Notes: generated by a model not told the origin, from the sequence alone. DNA of 64,000 nt from JAAFHB01 sp963677935 (GCA_963677935.2 CAXXEH010000003.1:4340001-4404000), one strand, 5' to 3'. Positions 18,641 to 28,434 are shown, counted from the first letter of the stretch. A program made the numbers and translations.

Positions 18641-19960
18641 ATGAAGAAGAAAAATAATACAGTGCTGTATATAAGCATTTTGAGTGTTGTGGTGATTATC
18701 CTGTTGATTGTCGGAAAGAAAGCAGGTTGGTTTGGTAAGGAGATCGCCCTGAAGGTCTCAACCGAAAAGGTTCAGAAGAAAGATATCACCGAAATTATTA
18801 CGGCCAACGGAAAAGTTGAACCACAGATGCTGGTAAAGATTAGTCCTGAAGTTCCGGGTGAAATTATTGAACTTCCGGTAAAAGAGGGTGACGAAGTCAA
18901 TAAAGGCGATCTACTCGTTGTAATTCGCCCCGATATTTACATTTCGAACCGGAACAGAAATGAAGCTGCACTTAACAGCCAGAAAGCCCGTCTGGCTCAG
19001 GCTGAAGCACAATTAGTTGAAAAAGAGCTTAATTACAAAAGATCAAAACAACTTTTTGAAAAGAATACCATCGCAAAATCAGATTTCGAGACCATTGAGG
19101 CTGCCTGGAAAGTTGCCCAGTCCGAGGTGCAGGCCGCCCGTTTTTCAATAAAAAGTGCAGAATCGAGCCTGAGCGAATCGCAGGAGAACCTCACAAAAAC
19201 AAAGATTTACTCCCCCATTTCGGGAACAGTATCAAAGCTGAATGTCGAACAGGGGGAAAAAGTGGTTGGGACAAACCAATTTGCCGGCACAGAGTTAATG
19301 ACCATTGCCGATCTGACCAAAATGGAAGTCAAGGTCGAAGTGAATGAAAATGACATCGTCAATGTCGAAAAATCGGATACAGCCGATGTGCAGATCGATG
19401 CTTATCTGAAACGAAAGTTCAGTGGATTAGTGACCGAAATTGCCAGTTCAGCTAATGTTGCCGGAACCTCTACCGATCAGGTGACCAATTTCAATGTGAA
19501 GATCCTGCTTTTGCAAGATTCATATAAAGATTTGCTAATCAGCAATCCACATCGTTATCCATTCTTGCCGGGGATGTCGGCAACTGTTGAAATCCGCACA
19601 GAAACACGCCGTGGTGTGATCTCAGTTCCTATTCAGGCAGTAACTACACGCTCCGGAAACGGAACTGCTAAACAAGCCAATAATGTGCCCGAGGTTGAAG
19701 GGGCGAATACTAAAGATGAGAAAGTGACACTTAAAGATCCTGAACAATTTGAAGTCGTTTTCGTTAATAGAAAAGGGTTAGCGCGACAGGTAAAGGTAAA
19801 GACCGGAATTCAGGATAATTCGAACATCCAGATCCTTGAAGGATTAAACGCTGATGATGAAATTATTGTGGCGCCTTATGGGCTGATTTCCAAGACGCTT
19901 AAAGACTCCACATCGATTGAGGTGGTAAAAATTGACGATTTGTACAAAGTTAAGAAATAG
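18641..19960 (+). CDS. Efflux RND/HlyD-type periplasmic adaptor subunit (MacA-like)
   Basis: The 439-residue protein has one N-terminal membrane anchor (VLYISILSVVVIILLIVG). It is followed by the first half-lipoyl motif (ANGKVEPQMLVKISPEVPGEIIELPVKEGDEV), a long coiled coil at about residues 105-190 (LNSQKARLAQAEAQLVEKEL and onwards), the second half-lipoyl motif (IYSPISGTVSKLNVEQGEKV), and a beta-barrel ending in GLNADDEIIV. It links an inner-membrane transporter to an outer-membrane channel. No such partners are adjacent; the next gene starts immediately after its stop codon and is yidD. Confidence 0.82.
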   Translation: MKKKNNTVLYISILSVVVIILLIVGKKAGWFGKEIALKVSTEKVQKKDITEIITANGKVEPQMLVKISPEVPGEIIELPVKEGDEVNKGDLLVVIRPDIYISNRNRNEAALNSQKARLAQAEAQLVEKELNYKRSKQLFEKNTIAKSDFETIEAAWKVAQSEVQAARFSIKSAESSLSESQENLTKTKIYSPISGTVSKLNVEQGEKVVGTNQFAGTELMTIADLTKMEVKVEVNENDIVNVEKSDTADVQIDAYLKRKFSGLVTEIASSANVAGTSTDQVTNFNVKILLLQDSYKDLLISNPHRYPFLPGMSATVEIRTETRRGVISVPIQAVTTRSGNGTAKQANNVPEVEGANTKDEKVTLKDPEQFEVVFVNRKGLARQVKVKTGIQDNSNIQILEGLNADDEIIVAPYGLISKTLKDSTSIEVVKIDDLYKVKK

Positions 19961-20242
19961 ATGTTGAAGAAGGCGTTAGGTGGATTCAGGTGGATATTAA
20001 TAAAACTATTAATGGTTCCTGTCTATTTTTACAAATATGCCATTTCACCATTAACTCCTGCGTCGTGCCGCCATATCCCAAGCTGTTCGCAATATGCCCT
20101 GGAGGCTTTAAAAATTCATGGTCCTGTTAAAGGAATCTATCTCGCTACCAGGCGAATACTAAAATGTCATCCATGGGGAACCCATGGTTATGATCCGGTA
20201 CCCCCTAAGAAGAATGAAAGAATTAAAGAATTAAAGAATTAA
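19961..20242 (+). CDS. yidD: Membrane protein insertion efficiency factor YidD
   Basis: The 93-residue protein matches YidD: an N-terminal amphipathic/hydrophobic helix, then YKYAISPLTPASCRHIPSCSQYALEALKIHGPVKGIYLATRRILKCHPWG, ending HGYDPVP. YidD assists YidC-dependent membrane insertion. The ATG follows directly on the stop codon of the adaptor gene. The C-terminal codons run into short repeats of AAGAATTAA-type sequence (about 20216-20243), which also form the junction with the next gene. Confidence 0.92.
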   Translation: MLKKALGGFRWILIKLLMVPVYFYKYAISPLTPASCRHIPSCSQYALEALKIHGPVKGIYLATRRILKCHPWGTHGYDPVPPKKNERIKELKN

Positions 20243-20244
20243 GA

Positions 20245-21123
20245 ATGAGAAGATTTTTTATTTACCTTTTTATTGGAATATTGCTCTCAGGATGTTCTTC
20301 CCAACCTCCTAAATCACAGAATAAAATATTGTTTGTCAGCATATTGCCACTAAAGTATTTCGCAGACAAAATTGCAGGCGAAGGTTGGAAGGTTGAAGTT
20401 ACCGTACCTCCAGGTGTTGGACCTGAGACCTACTCTCCGACACCCAAACAAATCATGCGGCTTGGCGAGGCTCAGGCCTATTTTTCAATAGGATATCTCG
20501 GATTTGAGCAGGCATGGCTTGAAAATTTCAGGTCATCGAATCCGCAACTTCAGGTATTTGCTACCTCAAAAAGGATCGACCTGATTAAGGAGGAACATCA
20601 TGATGGTGATCATCAAAGTGATCACGTTCATCTTCAGGGGGTAGACCCTCATATCTGGTCGTCACCAAAGACAGTACGACTCATTGCGCAAAATATTTTT
20701 GACGGGATGATGATTATCGACCCGTCAAACGGAGATACCTATCAGAAAAATCTTAACGCACTCATGACTGAGATTCAGAAAGTCGATTCAACAGTGACCC
20801 AACTACTGGCACATGCATCTTCCAGGAAATTTATCATTTTTCACCCTGCATTGGGTTACTTCGCCCGTGATTATGGACTTGAACAGCTATCGATTGAATT
20901 TGAAGGGAAGGTTCCCTCCCCAAAGCATCTTCAGGTTGTAATTGAAACGGCAAAATCGCAGAACATCAAATTTATCCTGATTCAGAAAGAGTTTGATATT
21001 GAGAATGCTGAAATCATTGCAAAGGAAACGGGCAGTAAAATCCTCCAGATCGATCCGCTCGACTATAACTGGCCGGATCAGATGATCGCAATTGCGAAAA
21101 AACTTTCAGAAACACCACATTAA
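20245..21123 (+). CDS. znuA: Zinc/manganese ABC transporter substrate-binding lipoprotein (ZnuA-like)
   Basis: A lipoprotein signal (FFIYLFIGILLSGCSS) precedes a 292-residue cluster A-I metal-binding protein. Typical features are VSILPLKYFADKIAG, PPGVGPETYSPTPKQ, a His-rich loop (EEHHDGDHQSDHVH), VDPHIWSSPKTV and FHPALGYFARDYGL. The loop and histidines point to zinc. It lies in an operon with the ATPase and permease genes that follow. Zinc versus manganese cannot be decided from the sequence. Confidence 0.87.
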   Translation: MRRFFIYLFIGILLSGCSSQPPKSQNKILFVSILPLKYFADKIAGEGWKVEVTVPPGVGPETYSPTPKQIMRLGEAQAYFSIGYLGFEQAWLENFRSSNPQLQVFATSKRIDLIKEEHHDGDHQSDHVHLQGVDPHIWSSPKTVRLIAQNIFDGMMIIDPSNGDTYQKNLNALMTEIQKVDSTVTQLLAHASSRKFIIFHPALGYFARDYGLEQLSIEFEGKVPSPKHLQVVIETAKSQNIKFILIQKEFDIENAEIIAKETGSKILQIDPLDYNWPDQMIAIAKKLSETPH

Positions 21124-21130
21124 ACAAAGG

Positions 21131-21889
21131 ATGATGGACAAATTAGTCGAAATCCGCAATTTATCAGCAGGTTACGGGCAAAATATCGTCCTGCGTGATG
21201 TGAGTCTCACCATTGAGCAATTCGATTTTATCGGAGTAATTGGACCTAACGGCGGCGGAAAAACGACCCTGCTAAAAGCGTTGCTCGGATTAATTCCGGT
21301 GATGGCCGGAGAAATTGTGTTCGAAGAATCGATGATCGGTGGTAATGCTCATCGTATTGGCTATCTTCCGCAAATCAATAACATCGATCGAAAATTCCCG
21401 GTTAGTGTTTATGATGTTGTGAGGTCAGGATTGATGTCACGCAAACGGCTGATTGGTCGATACAGCAACGAAGAGAATGAGCGCTCCAACGATCTGATGA
21501 ATGAAATGGGGATATCGGCCATTCGCCACAAAGCAATTGGCGAACTTTCGGGCGGGCAAATTCAGCGTGCCTTACTGTGTCGTGCGTTGGTCAACAATCC
21601 CAAATTGCTGATCCTCGACGAACCCAACACCTATGTCGACAACCGTTTCGAACGCGAATTGTACGAAAAGCTGAAATTGCTCAACGATAAGCTGGCCATT
21701 CTGCTGGTATCGCACGATCTTGGGACCATCTCAACCTACGTCAAATCCTATGCCTGCGTTAACAGTTCATTGCATTATCATTCCGGCAATGAATTGACAC
21801 CCGAACTTCTAAAATCGTATGAATGCCCCATACAGATCATCTCTCACGGAGATATTCCACATACTGTCTTACATAAACATCTGTCGTAA
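21131..21889 (+). CDS. znuC: Metal ABC transporter ATP-binding protein (ZnuC-like)
   Basis: I chose the start at 21131 (MMDKLVEIRNLSAGYGQN); 21134 is equally possible. The protein has Walker A GPNGGGKTT, the Q-loop (YLPQINNID), signature LSGGQIQRALLCRAL, Walker B LLILDEPNTYVD and the switch histidine in VSHDLG. Energises import of the metal bound by the ZnuA-like lipoprotein. It ends overlapping the permease start (TAATG). Confidence 0.9.
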   Translation: MMDKLVEIRNLSAGYGQNIVLRDVSLTIEQFDFIGVIGPNGGGKTTLLKALLGLIPVMAGEIVFEESMIGGNAHRIGYLPQINNIDRKFPVSVYDVVRSGLMSRKRLIGRYSNEENERSNDLMNEMGISAIRHKAIGELSGGQIQRALLCRALVNNPKLLILDEPNTYVDNRFERELYEKLKLLNDKLAILLVSHDLGTISTYVKSYACVNSSLHYHSGNELTPELLKSYECPIQIISHGDIPHTVLHKHLS

Positions 21890-22728
21890 TGGAAAATCTG
21901 ATTGCACTGTTCAGCTTTGAATTTTTCAGGAACGCCTTTCTTGCGGCCTTAATGGCTAGTGTAACCTGCGGGATTATAGGGACATATATCGTTTCGCGCC
22001 GGATTGTTTTTATCAGTGGGGGAATAACCCATGCCTCATTCGGAGGAATAGGAATGGGGTACTTCTTTGGGTTCAATCCCATTTTAGGTGCGATTGGTTT
22101 CGGGATTCTTTCAGCACTCGGGATAGAGCTTTTTACCAAAAAAGCAGATCTGCGCGAAGATTCAGCGATCGCCATGTTGTGGTCGCTGGGAATGGCACTT
22201 GGCGTTATTTTCATCTTCCTGACACCTGGTTATGCGCCAAACTTAATGAGTTATCTCTTCGGAAATATTCTCACCGTTTCAAAAGGTGATCTATTATTTC
22301 TCCTCTTTCTGTCGGTTTTTGTCATTGGTTTCTTTCTGACTTTCTACCGGATGATTATTTTCGTGTCATTCGATGAAGAATTTGCACTTACGAATAATGC
22401 CCCTGTCCGCCTCTTCAATTCATTACTTATAAGTCTAGTGGCTCTTACTATTGTATTAAATATTAGAGTAGTAGGCATTATTCTGGTAATGTCGCTACTT
22501 ACGATACCCCAGGCCATCGCCAACCTTTTCACAAAAAGGTTTGATATAATGATGTTCTATTCAATCGCCTTCGCATTTCTGGGTTCTGTAACCGGACTCG
22601 CCCTTTCGTACATCTACGACATCCCGTCAGGAGCTGCTATCATTTTTACTTTAGTGGTGCTTTATGGAATCATAAAAATCATATTCCTTCTTTTTGGAAA
22701 CGCAAATGTCGGAACTTTGAAAAGATGA
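21889..22728 (+). CDS. znuB: Metal ABC transporter permease (ZnuB-like)
   Basis: The 279-residue protein is almost entirely hydrophobic, with about eight membrane segments. It carries the ABC-3 family pattern SRRIVFISGGITHASFGGIGMGYFFG near the N-terminus and RVVGIILVMSLLTIPQAIA near the C-terminus. It forms the membrane channel of the importer. Its ATG overlaps the stop of the ATPase gene by one base, so the two are translationally coupled. Confidence 0.9.
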   Translation: MENLIALFSFEFFRNAFLAALMASVTCGIIGTYIVSRRIVFISGGITHASFGGIGMGYFFGFNPILGAIGFGILSALGIELFTKKADLREDSAIAMLWSLGMALGVIFIFLTPGYAPNLMSYLFGNILTVSKGDLLFLLFLSVFVIGFFLTFYRMIIFVSFDEEFALTNNAPVRLFNSLLISLVALTIVLNIRVVGIILVMSLLTIPQAIANLFTKRFDIMMFYSIAFAFLGSVTGLALSYIYDIPSGAAIIFTLVVLYGIIKIIFLLFGNANVGTLKR

Positions 22729-22758
22729 GAGGATGATCAGGTAATTAAATATCCCCTT

Positions 22759-25359
22759 TTAAAAGCTGAGTGATACTGTTTTCAATGTGTGGTCGTAATC
22801 GTAATCCAGGATTACATTTCCGGCTGAACGATCAATTAACAGGCTGTTCATTGACAAAATCACCTGATTGACGATATTCCGAAATCCCGAAACGCAATTA
22901 ACAGAAAGATCACCGTTACTAAACGGAGAAATCGTAAACTCAGCTCCGTTTTCCACCTTCAGATTATTAAGGAGTATTGATTTGTAATTATTGGTACTTA
23001 ATGTGATAACTCCATTCCTATTTTTCAGTAGTGCTATCTGTCCGAATGTTTTAAACAACGATGGACTGTTGCTCGCAAACAACGGGTTACTGAGGTTCAG
23101 TAAAGCTTGAATCTGAAGGCCTGTTATTTCATTCCCTGGTTTCTGAAGCCATTTCAATACAGTTAAAATGGCTGACACTTTTGGATCACACTTTATTGTT
23201 GCCAAAGACTCCAATTCCTTAGCTAATCCTAATTCAGGATTAACAGCCATCCTTGTAACCGAGAAATTTATGGATCCCGAAAAGCATATACCGGTCTCAG
23301 TTGCCCCCAAAAAACCCGTCTTTACATTTCTTTCATCCTCGTTAAACCAATGGATGGATATATTATCTCCGGTCCGATCGGATTTTACAAGATAGGCAAA
23401 TGCATCATCCTTCAGACCAGAATCGATGGGTATATTCTTCATCCAGATTAATTCGCCATTCTGGTTAAACTGGGCAATGAATAATTCCTTTTTCATACTA
23501 CTGCTTTGAATCGTATTGCCATCCATGGTTATCTTTCCGCTAAAAGCGCCGGTAATATAAATTTCATTCTCGTTTACTCTTGTAATTGCAAAAGCAGAAG
23601 CTCTTCCATCACCTTCAAATTTTCTAATCCACTGCAATGAATTCCCCTCCGAGAAACAAGCAATGAAAGGGTAGTCCAGGCTCTTGTCAGGGAAATAACC
23701 GGTTATAAAGGCCCTTCCCTCCTTGTCAAAAATAACATCCTGACTTGCTCCACCCCTTCTGGCGCCCATTTTGTACGCCGACTTCCAAATTTTCTGAACA
23801 CTACTTTTTGCAGAATCATCAATTGGGAGGTCTATTAACAGTGGAGATAATCCGTCGAATTCAGACATCATCACGCCGATCGGTGCATTTAAAAATATTG
23901 GATCGGTGAAAATGTATTTTCCCGTACGCCATAGGTAGGAGTCTCCATCCAAAGGTTCATCGTAGCAAACAGCTGTTGAATAGTAGCCTGGAAACTGAAC
24001 ACCAACCACCGGTAACCGGAGAAGTGTTCTAACCAGCCACGAATAAAGTACCGACTTGCCCCTTGCATCACCCGATTTAGCAGCAATGACCTCCTCTGCA
24101 AAGCGACCGGAATTCAGATCCTCGTGTTTATTGACCAAACTAAAACCAATGTCATTTTGAACAAACTGCTGCAACAATGCAGCTGCCTCAGCTTTGTTGA
24201 TTTTGGATAATACCGGATAAAATTGTTTTAATAGATCCTCTTTAAAAGTGGATGACACTGGAGCTCCAAAATAAACATCCGGGTCACTCTTTGGATAATC
24301 TGCATAAAAACGGATAACATCCGGATTGTAACGAAGTGAAAACTCATATTTCTTATTGGTCCAGGTAACCAGGTACTTTTGAATCATTAATTTACCGGCA
24401 AAATTGAGTGATCTGGTAAATCTTAAATTGATCATCCCATCGGTATCCGGAAATGGACTGGGACAGGTGGCAAGTAATTGACTTTTCATCTCACTGTCGA
24501 GGTAAAACCTCTTCTGACCGATAATCACATATTGTCTTGAATAGATGGTATTTTCGGATGGAAATAATAATGTAATACTGTTTTGGTTAAATGCAAGCCT
24601 CACGTCAAAGCCCGACCTGATCATTAAAGCCCAGGTCAATTGATCGGATCTCCACCGGTTATCTGCCACGAGGTGTTTGGAAAATGCTTTTACGAGCTGA
24701 AAATATCCCCAGTCTCCTAATCCAAGCAAATCGCGATAATCCATTAGCTGATCCACCAAATAATTATTGTTCGATCTCGAAAAAGATTTCCAGAATCCTG
24801 AAATGGAATCTTCAGATACCGAAGACGTTGTTGAAAGGAGAATTAACCTGTCGTAACGAAGGTTGATTTGTTGTCCGTAAAACAGAAATGAAGTCCGTAT
24901 CGAAGTATTCCCGATAATTTCAGGTTTTCTGATTCTGGGAATCAATTTTACGCGGTTTGGCCCCGATTGGTTGAAACCAATCACCCCGGAATAACGAAGT
25001 ATGACTGGCGAGGTAATATCCTGGCTCGAATAATTAAAGACAGGTTGTTTAATAAATGTATTCCGGGGTTCTTCCTGAAGTCCGGACCCAATTGAAAAAT
25101 CATGCCAGGTCTCTTTCAGACATTCGGAATACTCTTCATCCCTTATTCTTGCGTAGTTATAAAAATCAGCCTGCGTAAATAACTTATCCTGCTGCTGTCC
25201 GGTAAATGATCCAACTCGGATTTCCCGCCAATGATCCTGGGAATCAATAACTGTTATGCCGTATGAAAACGGAGCCGTAAGTAGGGTCACTATACCAATC
25301 AGGTAGAAATAAAACCTCACATCTACTGAAGACCTTGCAATATTTTTGCATTGATTCAT
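22759..25359 (-). CDS. Transglutaminase-like-fold protein with substituted catalytic residues and beta-propeller-like C-terminus (866 aa)
   Basis: It has an N-terminal hydrophobic signal segment (FYFYLIGIVTLLTAPFSYG). Residues about 395-500 match a transglutaminase-like domain common in Bacteroidota: LLQQFVQNDIGF, GDARGKSVLYSWLVRTLL, VVGVQFPGYYSTAVCY, GKYIFTDPIFLNAPIG. Relatives read GDC/SDC at the first motif and PGHVATAV at the second. Here the Cys position is Ala432 and the His position is Tyr459; Asp486 is kept. Residues 545-650 look like propeller-type repeats (GRAFITGYFPD, IYITGAFSG, LFIAQFNQNGELIWMKNI). It is probably exported or periplasmic and a binding protein rather than an enzyme. 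Single-gene unit, convergent with znuB. Confidence 0.65.
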   Translation of the reverse strand: MNQCKNIARSSVDVRFYFYLIGIVTLLTAPFSYGITVIDSQDHWREIRVGSFTGQQQDKLFTQADFYNYARIRDEEYSECLKETWHDFSIGSGLQEEPRNTFIKQPVFNYSSQDITSPVILRYSGVIGFNQSGPNRVKLIPRIRKPEIIGNTSIRTSFLFYGQQINLRYDRLILLSTTSSVSEDSISGFWKSFSRSNNNYLVDQLMDYRDLLGLGDWGYFQLVKAFSKHLVADNRWRSDQLTWALMIRSGFDVRLAFNQNSITLLFPSENTIYSRQYVIIGQKRFYLDSEMKSQLLATCPSPFPDTDGMINLRFTRSLNFAGKLMIQKYLVTWTNKKYEFSLRYNPDVIRFYADYPKSDPDVYFGAPVSSTFKEDLLKQFYPVLSKINKAEAAALLQQFVQNDIGFSLVNKHEDLNSGRFAEEVIAAKSGDARGKSVLYSWLVRTLLRLPVVGVQFPGYYSTAVCYDEPLDGDSYLWRTGKYIFTDPIFLNAPIGVMMSEFDGLSPLLIDLPIDDSAKSSVQKIWKSAYKMGARRGGASQDVIFDKEGRAFITGYFPDKSLDYPFIACFSEGNSLQWIRKFEGDGRASAFAITRVNENEIYITGAFSGKITMDGNTIQSSSMKKELFIAQFNQNGELIWMKNIPIDSGLKDDAFAYLVKSDRTGDNISIHWFNEDERNVKTGFLGATETGICFSGSINFSVTRMAVNPELGLAKELESLATIKCDPKVSAILTVLKWLQKPGNEITGLQIQALLNLSNPLFASNSPSLFKTFGQIALLKNRNGVITLSTNNYKSILLNNLKVENGAEFTISPFSNGDLSVNCVSGFRNIVNQVILSMNSLLIDRSAGNVILDYDYDHTLKTVSLSF

Positions 25360-25518
25360 ACAATCCTGGAGAATTCTGTTTAAATTTATTCCGCCTTTAA
25401 ATCTTGAGAGGAATGATGTGGAAATGAGTAAAATGATCCACTTTCCACCCGGTAAATTTACTGATAATGAACATTAGAACCATGCAATTAACAATTATTC
25501 TAAACAAACATTTCAAAT

Positions 25519-27363
25519 ATGAGACGCTCTATTTTATTCCTTGCCTTATTTTTTGCCATTACCAGTTTTGCTCAAAAACAATCCTTCAATAGACCAACTA
25601 AGGATCAGTTAATTCCAATTAGTCTCCCCTATGTTAAGGTTGGGGGTGAGATTGGCAGACGCATTGGTGCAACTATTGAAAACAACCTTCTCCAGCTCGA
25701 TATTGACAAAGACTTTCTGGCCAGCTTTCAGAAGAAGAATGATGCTGGATATATTGGTTTAGGGAAGTTGATTGATGGTGTAGTGAAAATGGCTGCTTAT
25801 ACTAGAGATAACAGGCTGTTAAACCTGAAGAAACATCTTATACAAGAGGTAATTAAGGGACAGGAACAGGATGGTTACATCGGGAATATGACACCTCCCA
25901 ACCGTATGTGGCAGCTTTGGGATATTCATGAAACAGGATATATTATCAATGCGTTAATCACAGATTATATACTTTTTGGTGATCAACAGTCAATTGATGC
26001 CGCGAATGGAGCTGCGGCTTATCTCCTAAAAAACTGGAATTCAATGCCACCGGATTGGGGACAAACAACTGGAGTTGCCACACGCATCGCAATAACTGGT
26101 CTTCACAGAACGATATTAACCCTTTATGGCGTCACCAATAATAAAAGTTATCTTGATTTTTGTCTGAACCAGCTTAATCTGAAAAATCAGGATCCGGGGA
26201 TTGTAATCGGACGGCGCAAAATGATCGAGGGGCACATCTATGGGTATATGGCCGGCTGCCTGGCTCAGTTGGAGATGTACCGCCTAATTCATGATGAGAA
26301 ATTGTTGGGACCGACCAGCAAGGCAATCAATTTCCTGACTTCAAAAAATGGGATGGCAATATCGGGAGGTGCCGGGCAGGACGAAATTTGGACTGATGAT
26401 CAGGATGGAGGCGGCGATCTTGGCGAGACCTGTGCAACAGCCTATCAACTTCGCGTGTATGATAATCTCCTGAGACTTAAAGGGGACTCCCGGTTTGGGG
26501 ATCTGATGGAACGTACAATTTATAATGCACTGTTTGGGGCACAGTCGCCGGAAGGAAGGCACATCCGCTATTTTACCCCTTTGGAAGGTGAGCGTCATTA
26601 TCACAACGGAGATACCTATTGCTGCCCATGCAACTACAGACGTATCGTTTCAGAGCTTCCATCGATGGTTTATTACCATGCAGCCAATGGAGTTGCACTT
26701 AACCTTTATTCACCGTCCGATGCGATCATCGAATTGGATAAAGGTCGCTCCGTTAAGGTCAGGCAGGAAACAGACTATCCAAACTCAGGTCATGTGTTGA
26801 TCGCCATTGATCCTTCAGAACCATCCATGTTTAACCTAAAATTACGAATCCCTTCCTGGTGCACCAAAGCTACAATCGCAGTCAACGGAAAACCAATGCT
26901 GGTCGAATGTAAATCAGGTACATTTGCTGACATTAAACGGTTTTGGAAAAAAGGTGACCAGGTTCTCCTTGATATGCCGATGACATGGAGGTTAGTTTTA
27001 GGAAGAGAACGGCAGGCTGGTCGGGTTGCTGTTATGCGGGGACCCCAGCTATTCTGTCTTAATCCGGCCCAAAACGAGTCACTGACCAAAAAGGAGGGAT
27101 CAGATCCTGGAAGAATTGTGATCGACCTGGCATCCATCGAAACTGAGCCAATTTTAAATAATGCAGTGCGTCCCGATGGTATAGCATGCCGTTTAAAAGG
27201 AGACAACAGCCCTTTTTCTATGGGAAATAGCGGAAATTTAAACCTTGTTTTAACCGAATTTGCTGATCCGGCGGGTAAATACACCTATTTCAGGACACCG
27301 GATCTATCGAAGGCAGTGCCGGATGAATTATCAGATTTGTGGAAAGGGGAGAAAATAAATTGA
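25519..27363 (+). CDS. Glycoside hydrolase family 127-type beta-L-arabinofuranosidase
   Basis: The signal peptide MRRSILFLALFFAITSFAQ is followed by a 600-residue DUF1680/GH127 enzyme. It has an alpha/alpha barrel with GYIGLGKLIDGVVKMAAY, QEQDGYIGN, EGHIYGYMAG and DLGETCATAYQLR (Glu303). The family's zinc/cysteine centre is present as TYCCPCNYRR (Cys368, Cys369). A C-terminal beta-sandwich carries GRVAVMRGPQLFCL. GH127 enzymes use a cysteine nucleophile. It is probably periplasmic and removes arabinofuranose from plant-derived glycans. Confidence 0.87.
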   Translation: MRRSILFLALFFAITSFAQKQSFNRPTKDQLIPISLPYVKVGGEIGRRIGATIENNLLQLDIDKDFLASFQKKNDAGYIGLGKLIDGVVKMAAYTRDNRLLNLKKHLIQEVIKGQEQDGYIGNMTPPNRMWQLWDIHETGYIINALITDYILFGDQQSIDAANGAAAYLLKNWNSMPPDWGQTTGVATRIAITGLHRTILTLYGVTNNKSYLDFCLNQLNLKNQDPGIVIGRRKMIEGHIYGYMAGCLAQLEMYRLIHDEKLLGPTSKAINFLTSKNGMAISGGAGQDEIWTDDQDGGGDLGETCATAYQLRVYDNLLRLKGDSRFGDLMERTIYNALFGAQSPEGRHIRYFTPLEGERHYHNGDTYCCPCNYRRIVSELPSMVYYHAANGVALNLYSPSDAIIELDKGRSVKVRQETDYPNSGHVLIAIDPSEPSMFNLKLRIPSWCTKATIAVNGKPMLVECKSGTFADIKRFWKKGDQVLLDMPMTWRLVLGRERQAGRVAVMRGPQLFCLNPAQNESLTKKEGSDPGRIVIDLASIETEPILNNAVRPDGIACRLKGDNSPFSMGNSGNLNLVLTEFADPAGKYTYFRTPDLSKAVPDELSDLWKGEKIN

Positions 27364-27364
27364 A

Positions 27365-28381
27365 TTAGTTTTTTAATCCAATATTGGTATAATCGACCCG
27401 TTCGCCGGCATATTTCTCAGCGATCACATCAAGCAACCTGATCACCTCATCCACTTCAAGCGCCTGAAGCAATTGAATACGTAATTCGCGGAAATCCTTT
27501 AAATTCGGGAAATAACGGGCGAAATGCCGCCTCATCTCAAGGATGGCCCTTTTCGGTTCCTCTTTCCAGCTTAAAGACTGGTGGAGCTGCTCTTTTACAT
27601 TGGCCACCACATCGGGCACTAAGGGTGCTAAGGGAAGTTCACCTGTCTCGAAATATTGACGAACCTCCCTGAAAATCCATGGACGCCCGATAGCTCCACG
27701 GCCGATCATCAGTGCATCAACCGCTGACTGTTCCAAAAAAGCCTTCGCTTTTTCTGGACCATTGATATCACCATTCCCAATAATGGGAATGTACATTCTT
27801 TGATTTTGTTTAACCCGGGCAATAAGCGACCAGTCAGCTTCACCGGTATAGAGCTGGCTACGTGTCCGGCCATGTATTGCAAGCGCCTGAATACCTACAT
27901 CCTGCAATCGTTCTGCCACCTCGACAATTGGCATGTCATCGTGATCCCATCCCAGCCTGGTTTTAGCTGTAACCGGTAAATTGACCGCTTTAACGACCTC
28001 CTCCGCCATTTTTACCATCTTGGGAAGGTCACGTAACAGACCGGCGCCCGCCCCTTTACCGGCGATTTTTTTCATCGGGCAACCAAAATTAATATCAATG
28101 AAATCGGGTTGAGCTGCTTCTGCTACTTTTGCTGCCCCAATCATGGAATCAATGTTGGAACCATAAATCTGAATGGCAACAGGCCGGTCGAAATCAAAAA
28201 TAGTCATCTTCCTTAATGTTTTCTGCACATCACGGATCAACGCCTCTGACGAAATGAACTCTGTGTACATCACGTCGGCGCCAAAACTTTTGCACATATA
28301 ACGGAAAGACTTATAGGTTACGTCTTCCATGGGCGCCAGAAACAACGGCAGCTTTCCCAGTTCCAGATTGCCAATTTTCAC
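27365..28381 (-). CDS. dusB: tRNA-dihydrouridine synthase DusB
   Basis: The 338-residue FMN-dependent reductase has LFLAPMEDVTYKSFR at the start, the catalytic-Cys loop DINFGCPMKKIAGKGAGAGLL, TAKTRLGWD, ALAIHGRTRSQLYTG, IIGNGDI and DALMIGRGAIGRPWIF. It reduces a uridine in the tRNA D-loop. It ends 1 nt from the convergent GH127 gene. A good promoter lies upstream on the minus strand. Confidence 0.92.
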   Translation of the reverse strand: MKIGNLELGKLPLFLAPMEDVTYKSFRYMCKSFGADVMYTEFISSEALIRDVQKTLRKMTIFDFDRPVAIQIYGSNIDSMIGAAKVAEAAQPDFIDINFGCPMKKIAGKGAGAGLLRDLPKMVKMAEEVVKAVNLPVTAKTRLGWDHDDMPIVEVAERLQDVGIQALAIHGRTRSQLYTGEADWSLIARVKQNQRMYIPIIGNGDINGPEKAKAFLEQSAVDALMIGRGAIGRPWIFREVRQYFETGELPLAPLVPDVVANVKEQLHQSLSWKEEPKRAILEMRRHFARYFPNLKDFRELRIQLLQALEVDEVIRLLDVIAEKYAGERVDYTNIGLKN

Positions 28382-28405
28382 TTAAATCGTTTTAAAAACA
28401 AGCCG

Positions 28406-28434
28406 CAAAGATAGTTAATCATAGCGATTTCAAA
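28406..28434 (-). promoter_or_regulatory. dusB promoter (Bacteroidota type)
   Basis: Read on the minus strand: TTTG (28431-28434), a 17-nt spacer, then TATCTTTG (28406-28413), about 25 nt before the dusB start. On the plus strand, TAACTTTG at 28471-28478 is the likely -7 element of the divergent protease gene. Confidence 0.6.

Noticed and set aside
26790..27284. Open frame of 164 codons opposite the GH127 gene
   Set aside because: Shadow of a clear enzyme-coding frame.
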